In this document: piece after piece, positions 6,973 to 14,527 of the stretch
Layout: each line of letters opens with the position of its first letter
Position numbering within the stretch: position 1 is the stretch's first letter
From: CAYIVF01 sp964366875
Lineage (GTDB): Bacteria; Patescibacteriota; Minisyncoccia; Minisyncoccales; Staskawiczbacteraceae
DNA: 23,132 nucleotides
Direction: 5' to 3'
Assembly: GCA_964366875.1 (NCBI GenBank)
Contig: CAYIVF010000009.1
Coordinates: 1 to 23,132, forward strand
The notes under the pieces: generated by a model
Databases searched by the model: none
Seen by the model: the letters and a program-made list of their open reading frames with translations, nothing else
What the model was told of the DNA's origin: nothing
Program-made: the position numbers and the translations under genes

Positions 6973-7056
6973 ATAGTTAGTTATTTTCCGGCAGAAAAAT
7001 CGGCGCGTGGCTTATTTGGAAGCTGGAATGGTCCTTTGAAAAAAGAAGGGGACAAG

Positions 7057-7743
7057 ATGATTACCTGCGAATCTTCGTTGAAAGAGTTTCAGGAACTAAA
7101 TAAACAGATTTATTTAGTGGTTAATGATCGGAAGTACAGCATACAGGAAATATTTTCCAATTTGCATCGCCATATAACCCACATCCTGAAAGCCGTGCGA
7201 AAAGAGATCTACAGCAGTATCGAATATCATCTTTGCATGGCTTTAAGCTGGTCGTTTGCTTTGGCAAATAGGTTGCACATCAACCTAGCTAAAGAAATGT
7301 GGAAATCCTTTCCCGGTTGCTGTCCATATTGTTTGACTGCTCCCTGCTCCTGCAAAGACAGGCCGCCCGAACGCCAAAAAATGGCAGGGAAAGCTAAAGG
7401 TAAACATCCGGTTTCCATGTTTGAATGGCAGCAGATGTTTTGGAGAATTTACCCTAACGTCATTCTCAATTCGGCTGTGCACTTAGCCGAAGAAGCCGGA
7501 GAAGTGGATGAAACTATCAGAAACAATTCCGCGACTCACGCTGGGAAGTGGTTTAAGAAAACCGTTGAAGAGCTCATTGACGTTATTACAAATATCTTTG
7601 CCGTAGCTAGCTGTCGTGATCTCAATCTAGCCGCTGGAATGGCTAGTTACTTCGCCAAAGGTTGTCCCAAATGCTGCCGCTTGCCATGTCGTTGCGGCTA
7701 TGTCTCTGTCGACAAGCTGATTAGCCTCAGCCGTAGCGGTTAA
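7057..7743 (+). CDS. MazG-like NTP pyrophosphohydrolase with duplicated zinc-knuckle-like motifs
   Basis: 228 residues from the ATG at 7057, preceded by an AAGGGG Shine-Dalgarno at 7 bases; an in-frame TTG at 7036 is possible but less likely. The C-terminal half carries the all-alpha MazG-type metal motif: E145-E146-x-x-E149 and E172-x-x-D175 in a helical context (H-L-A-E-E-A-G-E-V...V-E-E-L-I-D-V-I). Such enzymes hydrolyse (d)NTPs to (d)NMP and pyrophosphate. Two cysteine motifs of identical spacing C-x2-C-x4-C-x-C occur at 89-99 and 203-213, each after a helical stretch. This suggests an internal duplication whose first half lacks the acidic residues. Base composition looks more GC-rich than the neighbours. 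Hydrolase activity is inferred; the substrate is unknown. Confidence 0.72.
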   Translation: MITCESSLKEFQELNKQIYLVVNDRKYSIQEIFSNLHRHITHILKAVRKEIYSSIEYHLCMALSWSFALANRLHINLAKEMWKSFPGCCPYCLTAPCSCKDRPPERQKMAGKAKGKHPVSMFEWQQMFWRIYPNVILNSAVHLAEEAGEVDETIRNNSATHAGKWFKKTVEELIDVITNIFAVASCRDLNLAAGMASYFAKGCPKCCRLPCRCGYVSVDKLISLSRSG

Positions 7744-7802
7744 GAAAGCGTACTCGACCGTATGGTTTGCCCAGCGGTTTTTTTGTGCTTGCATATAATT
7801 TT

Positions 7803-7824
7803 ACAAATATGATACAAATATGAT
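7803..7824 (+). repeat. Tandem 11-bp direct repeat upstream of the nuclease gene
   Basis: ACAAATATGAT occurs twice back to back (7803-7813, 7814-7824), ending 12 bases before the ATG at 7837. Its position in the presumed promoter/leader region could reflect a binding site, but no such role is shown. Confidence 0.6.
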
Positions 7825-7836
7825 AAGATATACAAT

Positions 7837-8526
7837 ATGTTAAAAGAACTTATTGACCAATTTTATTTAGAGAACCAAAAGAACAAAGAACAAACAAGGT
7901 TTTATATCACAGACGCAGGCAAATGTCCGCGCGCTGTTTTTTTCAGGTTTAAGAATGCGCCCAGAGAAGCGATGACACCAAGGATTATGCGCATATTTGA
8001 GCATGGAGAAAACATACACAGGTCCATATTCAATGTTTTATACAGATTAAAACTTGGAGTAACCACAGAAATACCCATTCCTTCGCAAGAAATAATATCC
8101 GGGAGAGCTGATGCAATTTTGTGCATGGGAAACGAAAACTATGTACTGGATATTAAAAGCATAAACAGCATGATATTTAAAAATATGTCAGCTCCGAAAG
8201 AAGAAAACGTTTATCAGCTCCAGCTTTACTTGCACTATTTTAATATTAAAAAAGGCATTCTGCTTTATGTAGATAAAGACCAGCAAGAAATGAAAGAATT
8301 TTTTGTTGATTACGACGAAGCGCTTTGCAAATCTCTTTTAGATAAGTTTCATGCTTTGAAGGACCAGGTAGAAACTAATATGGTGCCAGCCCGCTTGGCT
8401 GACTATCCGCGCAACTGGCAGTGCAATTATTGCCAGTTTAAGGATATTTGCAAAATGGCCGATGGAGACGCAGTGAAATGGGAAGATTTTAAAAAGAAGA
8501 TAGAATCGCAAAATCAAGTATCATAA
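7837..8526 (+). CDS. Cas4-like PD-(D/E)XK nuclease with Fe-S cysteines
   Basis: 229 residues. The nuclease core is visible: H56/H61 region (F-E-H-G-E-N-I-H), the acidic residue D92 (S-G-R-A-D-A-I), D105-I-K107 (Y-V-L-D-I-K-S) and Q127/Q129 with Y131 (Y-Q-L-Q-L-Y). Four cysteines placed as in Cas4 and AddB nucleases, C30 (G-K-C-P-R-A) and C196, C199, C205 (C-N-Y-C-Q-F-K-D-I-C), should bind a 4Fe-4S cluster. No cas1, cas2 or CRISPR repeat is in the window, so this is a stand-alone Cas4-like enzyme. A role in recombination or repair is more likely than in adaptation, by inference. Its stop codon abuts hairpin element copy 3. Fold assignment is good; biological role is open. Confidence 0.82.
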   Translation: MLKELIDQFYLENQKNKEQTRFYITDAGKCPRAVFFRFKNAPREAMTPRIMRIFEHGENIHRSIFNVLYRLKLGVTTEIPIPSQEIISGRADAILCMGNENYVLDIKSINSMIFKNMSAPKEENVYQLQLYLHYFNIKKGILLYVDKDQQEMKEFFVDYDEALCKSLLDKFHALKDQVETNMVPARLADYPRNWQCNYCQFKDICKMADGDAVKWEDFKKKIESQNQVS

Positions 8527-8606
8527 AAAAAGCAGAAACTAAATATTTTTTGCGCGCCTCGCCCACGGCCAACCCGAACAAAAAATATTTTAGTTTCTGC
8601 TTTTTT
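8527..8606 (+). repeat. Hairpin element copy 3, also a likely bidirectional terminator
   Basis: Left arm 8527-8551 pairs with right arm 8580-8606, with a single unpaired A. The loop includes CCCACGGCCAACCCGAA, matching about 21 of 28 core positions of copy 1 without gaps. The element begins directly after the nuclease stop codon and ends 10 bases before the stop of the convergent PEGA gene. A-runs on the left and T-runs on the right let it work as a terminator from both sides. Confidence 0.88.
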
Positions 8607-8616
8607 GTCAGATAAT

Positions 8617-9705
8617 TTACGGCGTAAGTTTTTCTGATGCCAGCAATGTGCCGCCAGTTAAGATGTAAAGCTTATTATCTTGGCGGTTAAAAAATATTTT
8701 ATCAGCTGTTTGGGGCAGGGTAACCATATTTATATTACTTCTATAATCTATTTCAGAGATTATTATTTTACCTCCCGTATTAAATATTACATAGTCGTCA
8801 TTTAACCATACAAAATCATTTATTTGGTCTGCCGACTTGTATAAAAGCGTTTTTTTATTAGATTCATCTGAAAGAAGAGAAATGTATATTTCTTGATTGG
8901 TAAAATAAACTATGTTTTTTCCGTCAGGAGAAATTTTTGCGTCTTTTACAGATTCAGCAAAATTATCTAAATTATTTGTCTGGCTGTTAAATGATAAAAG
9001 ACTGCCATTATTATTAACAAAAATATTTTGGCCGGGGTACCCTTCGGGTACTGTTATTTTATATATTTTTTTTCCCTCAATTTTCAAAGGTTTTAATGTA
9101 AGTTTTACCGGACTTTTTCCATTTGAATCAGATTGATAAAGAAGGCCGTCTGTTCCGAGCCATATTATATTATTATTTGAAATTGCAAAAGCAATTAAAT
9201 TTTTCAAAACTGGCGTGTTTTTTTGAATGGCTGTTATCACTATATTCGCAGGGCTCTCTGAATAATATAAATTGTTGTTTTTCATTAAAAATTTTTCTTG
9301 TATATTAAATGGTAATTGGGTTTTGTCCATAATAGCTTCAAATTTTATGTCTTTTTTAAACAATAAAACGTTTTCTAACTTTGTTACTTCTTTTTCTTGA
9401 ACAAGCAAAGTTTTGTTATAGTCGTAGTAGCCATCTTTTTTTATAGAAACGGTATGGTTTTTGGGCAACAGGCTTTGCGCAAAAATAGAGTTTGAAAATA
9501 ACCCCGGTGTTCTATTTATTTTAGAATCGATAGTAACCTGGTCTGATGCTGGAAAAGTTCTTACATAAATACCCCCGGTTGCCACAATTTTCATTTTTTC
9601 AAAATCAACCCTATAGCCCATAGAGTAGAGTATTATAACGGGAGCCGCAACAAGAAAGCAAGCTATGCAGGAAATCAGTATTATTAGCCTGGTTTTTTTA
9701 GTCAT
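8617..9705 (-). CDS. PEGA-domain membrane protein with propeller-like repeats
   Basis: 362 residues, the only large gene on the minus strand. An N-terminal transmembrane anchor lies at about 7-29 (LIILISCIACFLVAAPVIIL). It is followed by a PEGA-like beta domain at about 43-115: G-G-I-Y-V-R-T-F-P-A-S-D-Q-V-T-I-D, then L-L-P-K-N-H-T-V-S-I-K-K-D-G-Y-Y. The remainder is beta-rich with TolB/WD-like blades, the clearest being I-S-P-D-G-K-N-I-V-Y-F-T. PEGA domains are usually surface-exposed and thought to bind envelope components; no catalytic residues are seen. It converges on the Cas4-like gene and is divergent from murA, with 81 bases between the starts. Function unknown; topology and PEGA call are fairly sure. 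Confidence 0.78.
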   Translation of the reverse strand: MTKKTRLIILISCIACFLVAAPVIILYSMGYRVDFEKMKIVATGGIYVRTFPASDQVTIDSKINRTPGLFSNSIFAQSLLPKNHTVSIKKDGYYDYNKTLLVQEKEVTKLENVLLFKKDIKFEAIMDKTQLPFNIQEKFLMKNNNLYYSESPANIVITAIQKNTPVLKNLIAFAISNNNIIWLGTDGLLYQSDSNGKSPVKLTLKPLKIEGKKIYKITVPEGYPGQNIFVNNNGSLLSFNSQTNNLDNFAESVKDAKISPDGKNIVYFTNQEIYISLLSDESNKKTLLYKSADQINDFVWLNDDYVIFNTGGKIIISEIDYRSNINMVTLPQTADKIFFNRQDNKLYILTGGTLLASEKLTP

Positions 9706-9734
9706 ATTTAATAACTTATCACTTTTTGGGCCAC

Positions 9735-9763
9735 TTTACAAGATTAATTTTTTAGATTAGGAT
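9735..9763 (+). promoter_or_regulatory. Possible promoter of the murA cluster
   Basis: TTTACA (9735-9740), 17-bp spacer, TAGGAT (9758-9763). It lies in the divergent intergenic region between the PEGA gene and murA, where a promoter must exist. The short inverted repeat GCCACTTT/AAAGTGGC (9730-9737, 9784-9791) flanks it and overlaps the murA start. Confidence 0.45.
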
Positions 9764-9786
9764 AAAGAATAATTAACCATAAAAAA

Positions 9787-11046
9787 GTGGCGGACAAATT
9801 TGTAATTCAAGGCGGAAAACCATTGGAAGGAGAAATTGAGGTCAAAGGTTCAAAAAATGCGGCAGGGCCAGCCTTAGTTGCTTCTTTGCTTACGCAAGAT
9901 GAATGCATTATTGATAACGTGCCCTTTATTGAAGATATTCTGAATATTTTAGAAATATTAAAGAGCATGCAGGTTGAGGTTGAAAAGCTCGGCTCAGAGA
10001 AGGTCAGAATAAAAGCAGAAAAGGTTGAACCGGAAAAAATGGATTTTGAAAAAGTTTCAAAAACCAGAATTTCCGTATTGTTTTTTGGCGCTCTTTTGTC
10101 CAGGGTTAAAAATTTTAGAATACCTCCGCCTGGCGGAGACAGAATTGGGTTTCGACCCATTTCTGTTCAGTTGAGAGCATTAGAAAAAATGGGAGCAAAA
10201 ATTAAAAGGCAAGATGCTCTTTATGAAGTTAGCTGTGAGGAACTAAAAGGAAAAGAGATCGTTTTAGAGGAGTTCTCCGTAACAGCTACTGAGGCTGTAA
10301 TGTTAGCGGCTGTTTTGGCAGAAGGAAAGACGGTTATAAAGGGAGCCGCAGCAGAACCGCACGTTCAGGATTTAGGAGAAATGCTTTTGAAAATGGGAGC
10401 TAAAATAGAAGGGCTAGGGACCCACACTATTAAAATAGAGGGCGTTGAAAAATTACATGGGTGCACCCATTCAATAATTCCAGACCCGATAGAAGCAGGA
10501 ACCTTTATAGTTATTGGGGCCTTAACTCCCGGAAAAGTTAAAGTGACAGGCGTTGATCTTTCGCACTTAGATTTATTTCTGGCAAAACTAGAAGAGATGG
10601 GCGTTAACATGGAAAAGGGTAAAGATTATGTTGAGGTTTCTTTTTCTCCGAAACTGAAAGCAACAAAAGTGCAGGCGCTTCCGTATCCTGGTTTTCCAAC
10701 AGATTTGTTACCCATAATAATTACTCTTTTGACTATAGCTGAAGGAAAAAGTTTGGTGCATGATCCCTTGTATGAAAACAGATTTAACTATATACAACAG
10801 TTAAAAAAAATGGGAGCTGATATAGAGATGGTGGATCCTCACAGGACATTTGTGTTCGGTCCGACAAAACTTTCTGGTTCAAATATTGATTCTTGGGATA
10901 TAAGGGCGGGAGCCTGTTTGGTGATTGCCGCCCTGTCGGCAGAAGGAAAAACAGTTATTGAGAACATCTTTCAAATTGACCGAGGATATGAAAAGATAGA
11001 GGAGAGGTTGCAGAAATTGGGAGCAGACATACAAAGAATAAAATAA
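9787..11046 (+). CDS. murA: UDP-N-acetylglucosamine 1-carboxyvinyltransferase, Cys-to-Asp type
   Basis: 419 residues, the normal length. MurA transfers enolpyruvate from PEP to UDP-GlcNAc, the first committed step of peptidoglycan synthesis, in the cytoplasm. Visible: G-S-K23-N24-A-A substrate motif, R-P near 123-124, and I-D-R-G-Y-E-K-I-E-E-R-L near the end. The loop that carries the catalytic Cys115 in E. coli (P-G-G-C-T-I-G-A-R-P) reads P-G-G-D118-R-I-G-F-R-P here. The Cys-to-Asp change is known in mycobacteria and chlamydiae, where the enzyme is active and resistant to fosfomycin. The start is GTG at 9787; no ATG fits. It heads a long run of same-strand genes. Confidence 0.95.
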   Translation: MADKFVIQGGKPLEGEIEVKGSKNAAGPALVASLLTQDECIIDNVPFIEDILNILEILKSMQVEVEKLGSEKVRIKAEKVEPEKMDFEKVSKTRISVLFFGALLSRVKNFRIPPPGGDRIGFRPISVQLRALEKMGAKIKRQDALYEVSCEELKGKEIVLEEFSVTATEAVMLAAVLAEGKTVIKGAAAEPHVQDLGEMLLKMGAKIEGLGTHTIKIEGVEKLHGCTHSIIPDPIEAGTFIVIGALTPGKVKVTGVDLSHLDLFLAKLEEMGVNMEKGKDYVEVSFSPKLKATKVQALPYPGFPTDLLPIIITLLTIAEGKSLVHDPLYENRFNYIQQLKKMGADIEMVDPHRTFVFGPTKLSGSNIDSWDIRAGACLVIAALSAEGKTVIENIFQIDRGYEKIEERLQKLGADIQRIK

Positions 11047-11050
11047 ATAT

Positions 11051-12058
11051 ATGTTTAGTTCAAAAATAGCCATTGATTTGGGAACCTGTAATTCTCTTGT
11101 CTACGTTCAGGGCAAGGGAGTTGTTTTATATGAGCCATCGGTTGTGGCTGTTTCTTTAGCTGACAATAAGATTTTAGCAGTGGGCGAGAATGCTAAAGAA
11201 ATGATAGGCAGAACTCCTGCTGATATTAAAGTTTACAGACCTTTAAAAGACGGAGTTATAGCTGATTACAGAGTAACGCAAGCTATGCTCCGCTACTTTA
11301 TCAATAAAACTGCAAGCAGGTTTAAGCTTTTTAAACCCGAATTAGTTATTTCAGTTCCCGCAGGCATTACTTCAACAGAGAGGCGAGCCGTAATTGAAGC
11401 AGCTTTGTCAGCCGGAGCCAAGCAAGCTTATGTTGCCAAAGAGCCCATTTTAGCTGCTATTGGAGCTGGCATTCCTATTAATTCATGTTCGGGGCACATG
11501 ATAATTGATATTGGCGGAGGGACTTCAGAGGTGGCAGTAATTTCTCTTGGAGGAATTGTAACATCTCACTCTGTAAGGGTCGCCGGAGACAAAATTGATG
11601 TTGCGATAGGAGAGTATATAAAAAAGAAATATAATCTGGCGATTGGAACACAGTCAGCCGAAGAGATAAAAATAAAAATAGGAACTGCGCTGCTGCAAAA
11701 AGAATTAAAATATTTAGAGATACAGGGCAGAGACCTGATTTTGGGTTTGCCAAGGAATATTAAAATATCTAATAATGAAGTCTGCGAGGCAATTTCTGAT
11801 GTTTTGGCTGAAATTATACAGGCAGCAAAACACGTGTTATCAGAGACTCCGCCAGAGTTATCTGCTGATATAATGAACAAAGGTATTATTATGGCTGGCG
11901 GAGGATCTCTGTTGCCTAAAATTAATGAATTGGTAGCTGAAACCACCGGGGTGCCGTGCTTTGTTGCAGAAGAGCCATTGTTCTGCGTTGTAAAGGGAAC
12001 AGGAATAGTTTTAGAGCACTTAGACGAGTATAAAAAAGTGGTTATGTCAAAGAAATGA
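11051..12058 (+). CDS. mreB: MreB-like actin homologue (paralogue 1)
   Basis: 335 residues. The actin-fold nucleotide motifs are intact: phosphate 1 A-I-D-L-G-T-C-N-S-L-V-Y, phosphate 2 I-I-D-I-G-G-G-T-S-E-V-A-V-I, and the adenosine motif I-I-M-A-G-G-G-S-L-L-P. MreB filaments guide side-wall peptidoglycan synthesis and cell shape under the membrane. It differs from the second copy at 15780-16841 in lacking a clear amphipathic N-terminal helix and in having a cysteine in the first motif where the usual residue is Ala. It begins 4 bases after murA, and its stop overlaps the start of holB (ATGA). It may be a specialised paralogue; the symbol denotes family only. Confidence 0.9.
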   Translation: MFSSKIAIDLGTCNSLVYVQGKGVVLYEPSVVAVSLADNKILAVGENAKEMIGRTPADIKVYRPLKDGVIADYRVTQAMLRYFINKTASRFKLFKPELVISVPAGITSTERRAVIEAALSAGAKQAYVAKEPILAAIGAGIPINSCSGHMIIDIGGGTSEVAVISLGGIVTSHSVRVAGDKIDVAIGEYIKKKYNLAIGTQSAEEIKIKIGTALLQKELKYLEIQGRDLILGLPRNIKISNNEVCEAISDVLAEIIQAAKHVLSETPPELSADIMNKGIIMAGGGSLLPKINELVAETTGVPCFVAEEPLFCVVKGTGIVLEHLDEYKKVVMSKK

Positions 12059-12822
12059 TAATCGGACACGAAAAACAATGGGATTTTTTGAAAAAGAAGT
12101 TTGAGCGAAATGAACTTTCGCATACATATTTGTTTGCGGGACAAGACCAAATCGGTAAAAAATTATTTGCCAAGGAATTCTCAGAGTTCATAGGGTGCAG
12201 GTTTCCTGATTTAATGATAGTTTTACCCGAAAATGGAAAAGAAATACCGATTTCTAAAATCAGAGAAGTGCAAAAATTTCTTTCCTATAAGTCTTATAAC
12301 GGGGGTTTTAAAATTGTTGTTGTTGACGATGCTCACTTAATGAATCAGGAAGCGCAGAGCTGTTTTTTAAAAACATTAGAGGAGCCTAAAGGAAGCACAA
12401 TTTTATTTTTAATTTCTTCAAAGCCAGATATGCTTTTACCGACTATTTCTTCCCGATGCCAGGCAGTAAAATTTTTCCGACCGAAAAATTTTCAGCCAAA
12501 TCCTGAAAAATTAGCAAAAGAACAAATAATTTTGTCAGAATTGCTAAAAGTCATTAATTCGGAGCTTTCAGAAAAATTTAAATATGTTAAATCCATTGAT
12601 TTTGAAAAGCAAAAAATAGGAGAAATTTTAGAAGTGCTGCAAAAATATTTTAGGCAATTATTACTTGTAAAAATCGGAGTCTTAAAATCAAAAGAGAATG
12701 ATAGTTATCCGGTTTCAAAGATTAAAAAAATTATAAACCTGATAGAAGCTCTTAACTTTCAAACGTTGTTTACTAATGCCAGCCCGAAGTTGGCTTTAGA
12801 AATATTATTAATGGAAATTTGA
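12055..12822 (+). CDS. holB: DNA polymerase III delta-prime subunit, reduced
   Basis: 255 residues against about 330 in E. coli. AAA+ clamp-loader features: H-T-Y-L-F-A-G-Q-D-Q-I-G-K-K-L (modified Walker A), K-I-V-V-V-D-D-A-H-L-M (Walker B region), F-L-K-T-L-E-E-P-K and the S-S-R-C sensor/arginine-finger motif. Delta-prime helps load the sliding clamp on DNA. The zinc-binding cysteines normally found between Walker A and B are gone; the segment there is short and reads G-C-R-F-P-D-L-M-I-V. The third, collar domain looks shortened. Its ATG overlaps the mreB stop by 4 bases and frr starts 1 base after its own stop, so it is tightly coupled in the operon. Confidence 0.85.
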   Translation: MIIGHEKQWDFLKKKFERNELSHTYLFAGQDQIGKKLFAKEFSEFIGCRFPDLMIVLPENGKEIPISKIREVQKFLSYKSYNGGFKIVVVDDAHLMNQEAQSCFLKTLEEPKGSTILFLISSKPDMLLPTISSRCQAVKFFRPKNFQPNPEKLAKEQIILSELLKVINSELSEKFKYVKSIDFEKQKIGEILEVLQKYFRQLLLVKIGVLKSKENDSYPVSKIKKIINLIEALNFQTLFTNASPKLALEILLMEI

Positions 12823-12823
12823 T

Positions 12824-13381
12824 ATGGCAACTTACAAAGAATTTATTGATAAAGTCAGGCCGGAATTTGATAAGGCTTTTAAGTTTTTAGAACAGGAATT
12901 AGCTAAAATACGCACTTCCAGAGCTAACCCGGCTTTAGTGGAGGACATAGAGGTTAATTGTTTTGGCTCAAAATTTGCTTTAAAACAATTGGGAGCTATT
13001 TCTGCTCCCCAGACAAACCAGATAGTTATACAGCCATGGGACACTTCATATTTAGAGCCCATAGAAAAAGCGATAACTCAGTCGGGGCTCGGCATGTCAT
13101 CTGTTGTTGATAAGAATGTCATAAGATTGAGCCTGCCTTTGTTGACAGAAGAGTACCGCTTACAGCTGACAAAAACCCTAAACGAGAAAGCAGAACAGTC
13201 AAAACAGACAATAAGACGCCATAGAGAGGATGCATGGAATAAAATTCAAGACAGCTTCAAAGAAAAACAAATATCAGAAGACGATAAGTTCAGGGGCAAG
13301 GACGAGCTGCAAAAAGTGGTAGACGAGTATAACGAAAAAATAAAAAGCTTAGTAGAGAAAAAAAAGAAAGAGATAATATAG
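12824..13381 (+). CDS. frr: Ribosome recycling factor
   Basis: 185 residues, the exact family length. RRF splits post-termination ribosomes together with EF-G. Conserved blocks: K-I-R-T-S-R-A-N-P-A-L-V, I-V-I-Q-P-W-D, the segment V-I-R-L-S-L-P-L-L-T-E-E-Y-R, and the R-R-H-R-E-D-A-W helix. The C-terminal three-helix bundle ends with a lysine-rich tail. It follows holB after one base. In most bacteria frr sits beside tsf and pyrH; here it is beside holB and rseP, an unlinked arrangement. Confidence 0.97.
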   Translation: MATYKEFIDKVRPEFDKAFKFLEQELAKIRTSRANPALVEDIEVNCFGSKFALKQLGAISAPQTNQIVIQPWDTSYLEPIEKAITQSGLGMSSVVDKNVIRLSLPLLTEEYRLQLTKTLNEKAEQSKQTIRRHREDAWNKIQDSFKEKQISEDDKFRGKDELQKVVDEYNEKIKSLVEKKKKEII

Positions 13382-13405
13382 AAATTTTAAAATCCAAAAT
13401 TCAAA

Positions 13406-14509
13406 ATGATATTTTCTACAATTTTAACTTTAATAATAGCTTTTCTTAGTCTAATAGTCCTAATGGTTATACACGAGTTTGGCCATTTTATTATCGCTAA
13501 GAAGTTCGGCGTAAGAGTTGATGAATTCGGTATTGGATATCCGCCCAGGATTTTTGGCAAGAAAATTGGGGAAACCATATATTCTATAAACCTTATACCC
13601 TTAGGCGCCTTTGTAAGAATCTACGGAGAAGAGGGCGGAGTAGACGACTATAGAAGTTTTGCTGGACTTAAAATTTGGAAAAGAGTTCTTATTGTTTTAG
13701 GCGGAGTAGTTGCTTTTTGGTTAGCTTCGATAGTTCTTTTTTCCATTGTTTTTGCTTTAGGAGCCAATATTCCCGTAACAGATGATGCTGCGGGTTTGGG
13801 CAGCGTAGCTGTTAAGGTATTTATGGTAGCTCAAAATTCCCCGGCAGATACAGCGGGGTTAAAGGCAGGAGATACAATATTAAATATCAGTAAAATCAGC
13901 GACTTTCAAAAAATCACAAATGACAACAAGGGCAAAGAAATAACTTTAACAATTGAAAGACAGGGAAAAACGTTTGATGTTTCTTTAACTCCAAGAGTTT
14001 TGTCGCCTCAAAACGAAGGTCCGGTTGGGGTGGCTCTTGAAAGGCTCGCAACAATCGCCCAAAGGTATCCGTGGTATTTGGCGCCAATTAAAGGCATAAC
14101 TTATTCCTTTGAGCTCACAATGAATGCGCTTAAAGGGTTTTATGAAGTTTTTGCAAACCTGTTTTCTGGAAAAGGTTTGCCTCAAGGAGCAGAATTTGCC
14201 GGGCCCTTGGGTATTACAGTATTTTTGGCTTCGGCGGTAAATGGCGGCATAGGATTCTTTTTGTACTTTATCGGAGTTATCTCAGTATTTATTGCTATAT
14301 TCAATTTATTTCCCATTCCGGCTTTAGACGGAGGAAAATTAATATTTTTGCTTATTGAAAAAATACAAAAGAAGCCCGTGCCAGTGAAGGTGGAGCAAAG
14401 CATTACCGTTACTTTTTTTATAATACTGATAACCCTGTCTATTTTTATAACAGTAAGGTTTGACATCCCGCGCTTCTCCGACTTTTTAAAATCAAGCTTG
14501 TCCCGTTAA
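13406..14509 (+). CDS. rseP: Site-2 intramembrane metalloprotease, RseP/RIP type
   Basis: 367 residues. Zinc protease motif H23-E24-F-G-H27 lies in the first transmembrane helix, and the second motif F-N-L-F-P-I-P-A-L-D-G-G-K near residues 303-315 supplies the third ligand. A PDZ domain lies between (about 130-205, with S-P-A-D-T-A-G-L-K-A-G-D-T-I). Further membrane helices are at about 85-115 and 280-305, plus a final one at about 340-357. Such enzymes cut membrane-bound regulators such as anti-sigma factors; no such partner is visible here. The 24 bases before the ATG contain an AAAATCCAAAATTC-like AT-rich repeat but no Shine-Dalgarno sequence. Confidence 0.92.
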   Translation: MIFSTILTLIIAFLSLIVLMVIHEFGHFIIAKKFGVRVDEFGIGYPPRIFGKKIGETIYSINLIPLGAFVRIYGEEGGVDDYRSFAGLKIWKRVLIVLGGVVAFWLASIVLFSIVFALGANIPVTDDAAGLGSVAVKVFMVAQNSPADTAGLKAGDTILNISKISDFQKITNDNKGKEITLTIERQGKTFDVSLTPRVLSPQNEGPVGVALERLATIAQRYPWYLAPIKGITYSFELTMNALKGFYEVFANLFSGKGLPQGAEFAGPLGITVFLASAVNGGIGFFLYFIGVISVFIAIFNLFPIPALDGGKLIFLLIEKIQKKPVPVKVEQSITVTFFIILITLSIFITVRFDIPRFSDFLKSSLSR

Positions 14510-14527
14510 ATAATTAAAATAAAAAAT

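Noticed and set aside
7036..7057. A TTG start for the MazG-like gene
   Set aside because: The ATG at 7057 has a good Shine-Dalgarno at proper spacing, formed by the bases that would otherwise be coding.
7744..7790. A possible terminator before the T-run near 7780
   Set aside because: Only 4 to 5 bases of stem could be found, too weak to support.
3057..8606. CRISPR array made from the three similar elements
   Set aside because: The copies are thousands of bases apart, in both orientations and each with a long stem, unlike regularly spaced CRISPR repeats.
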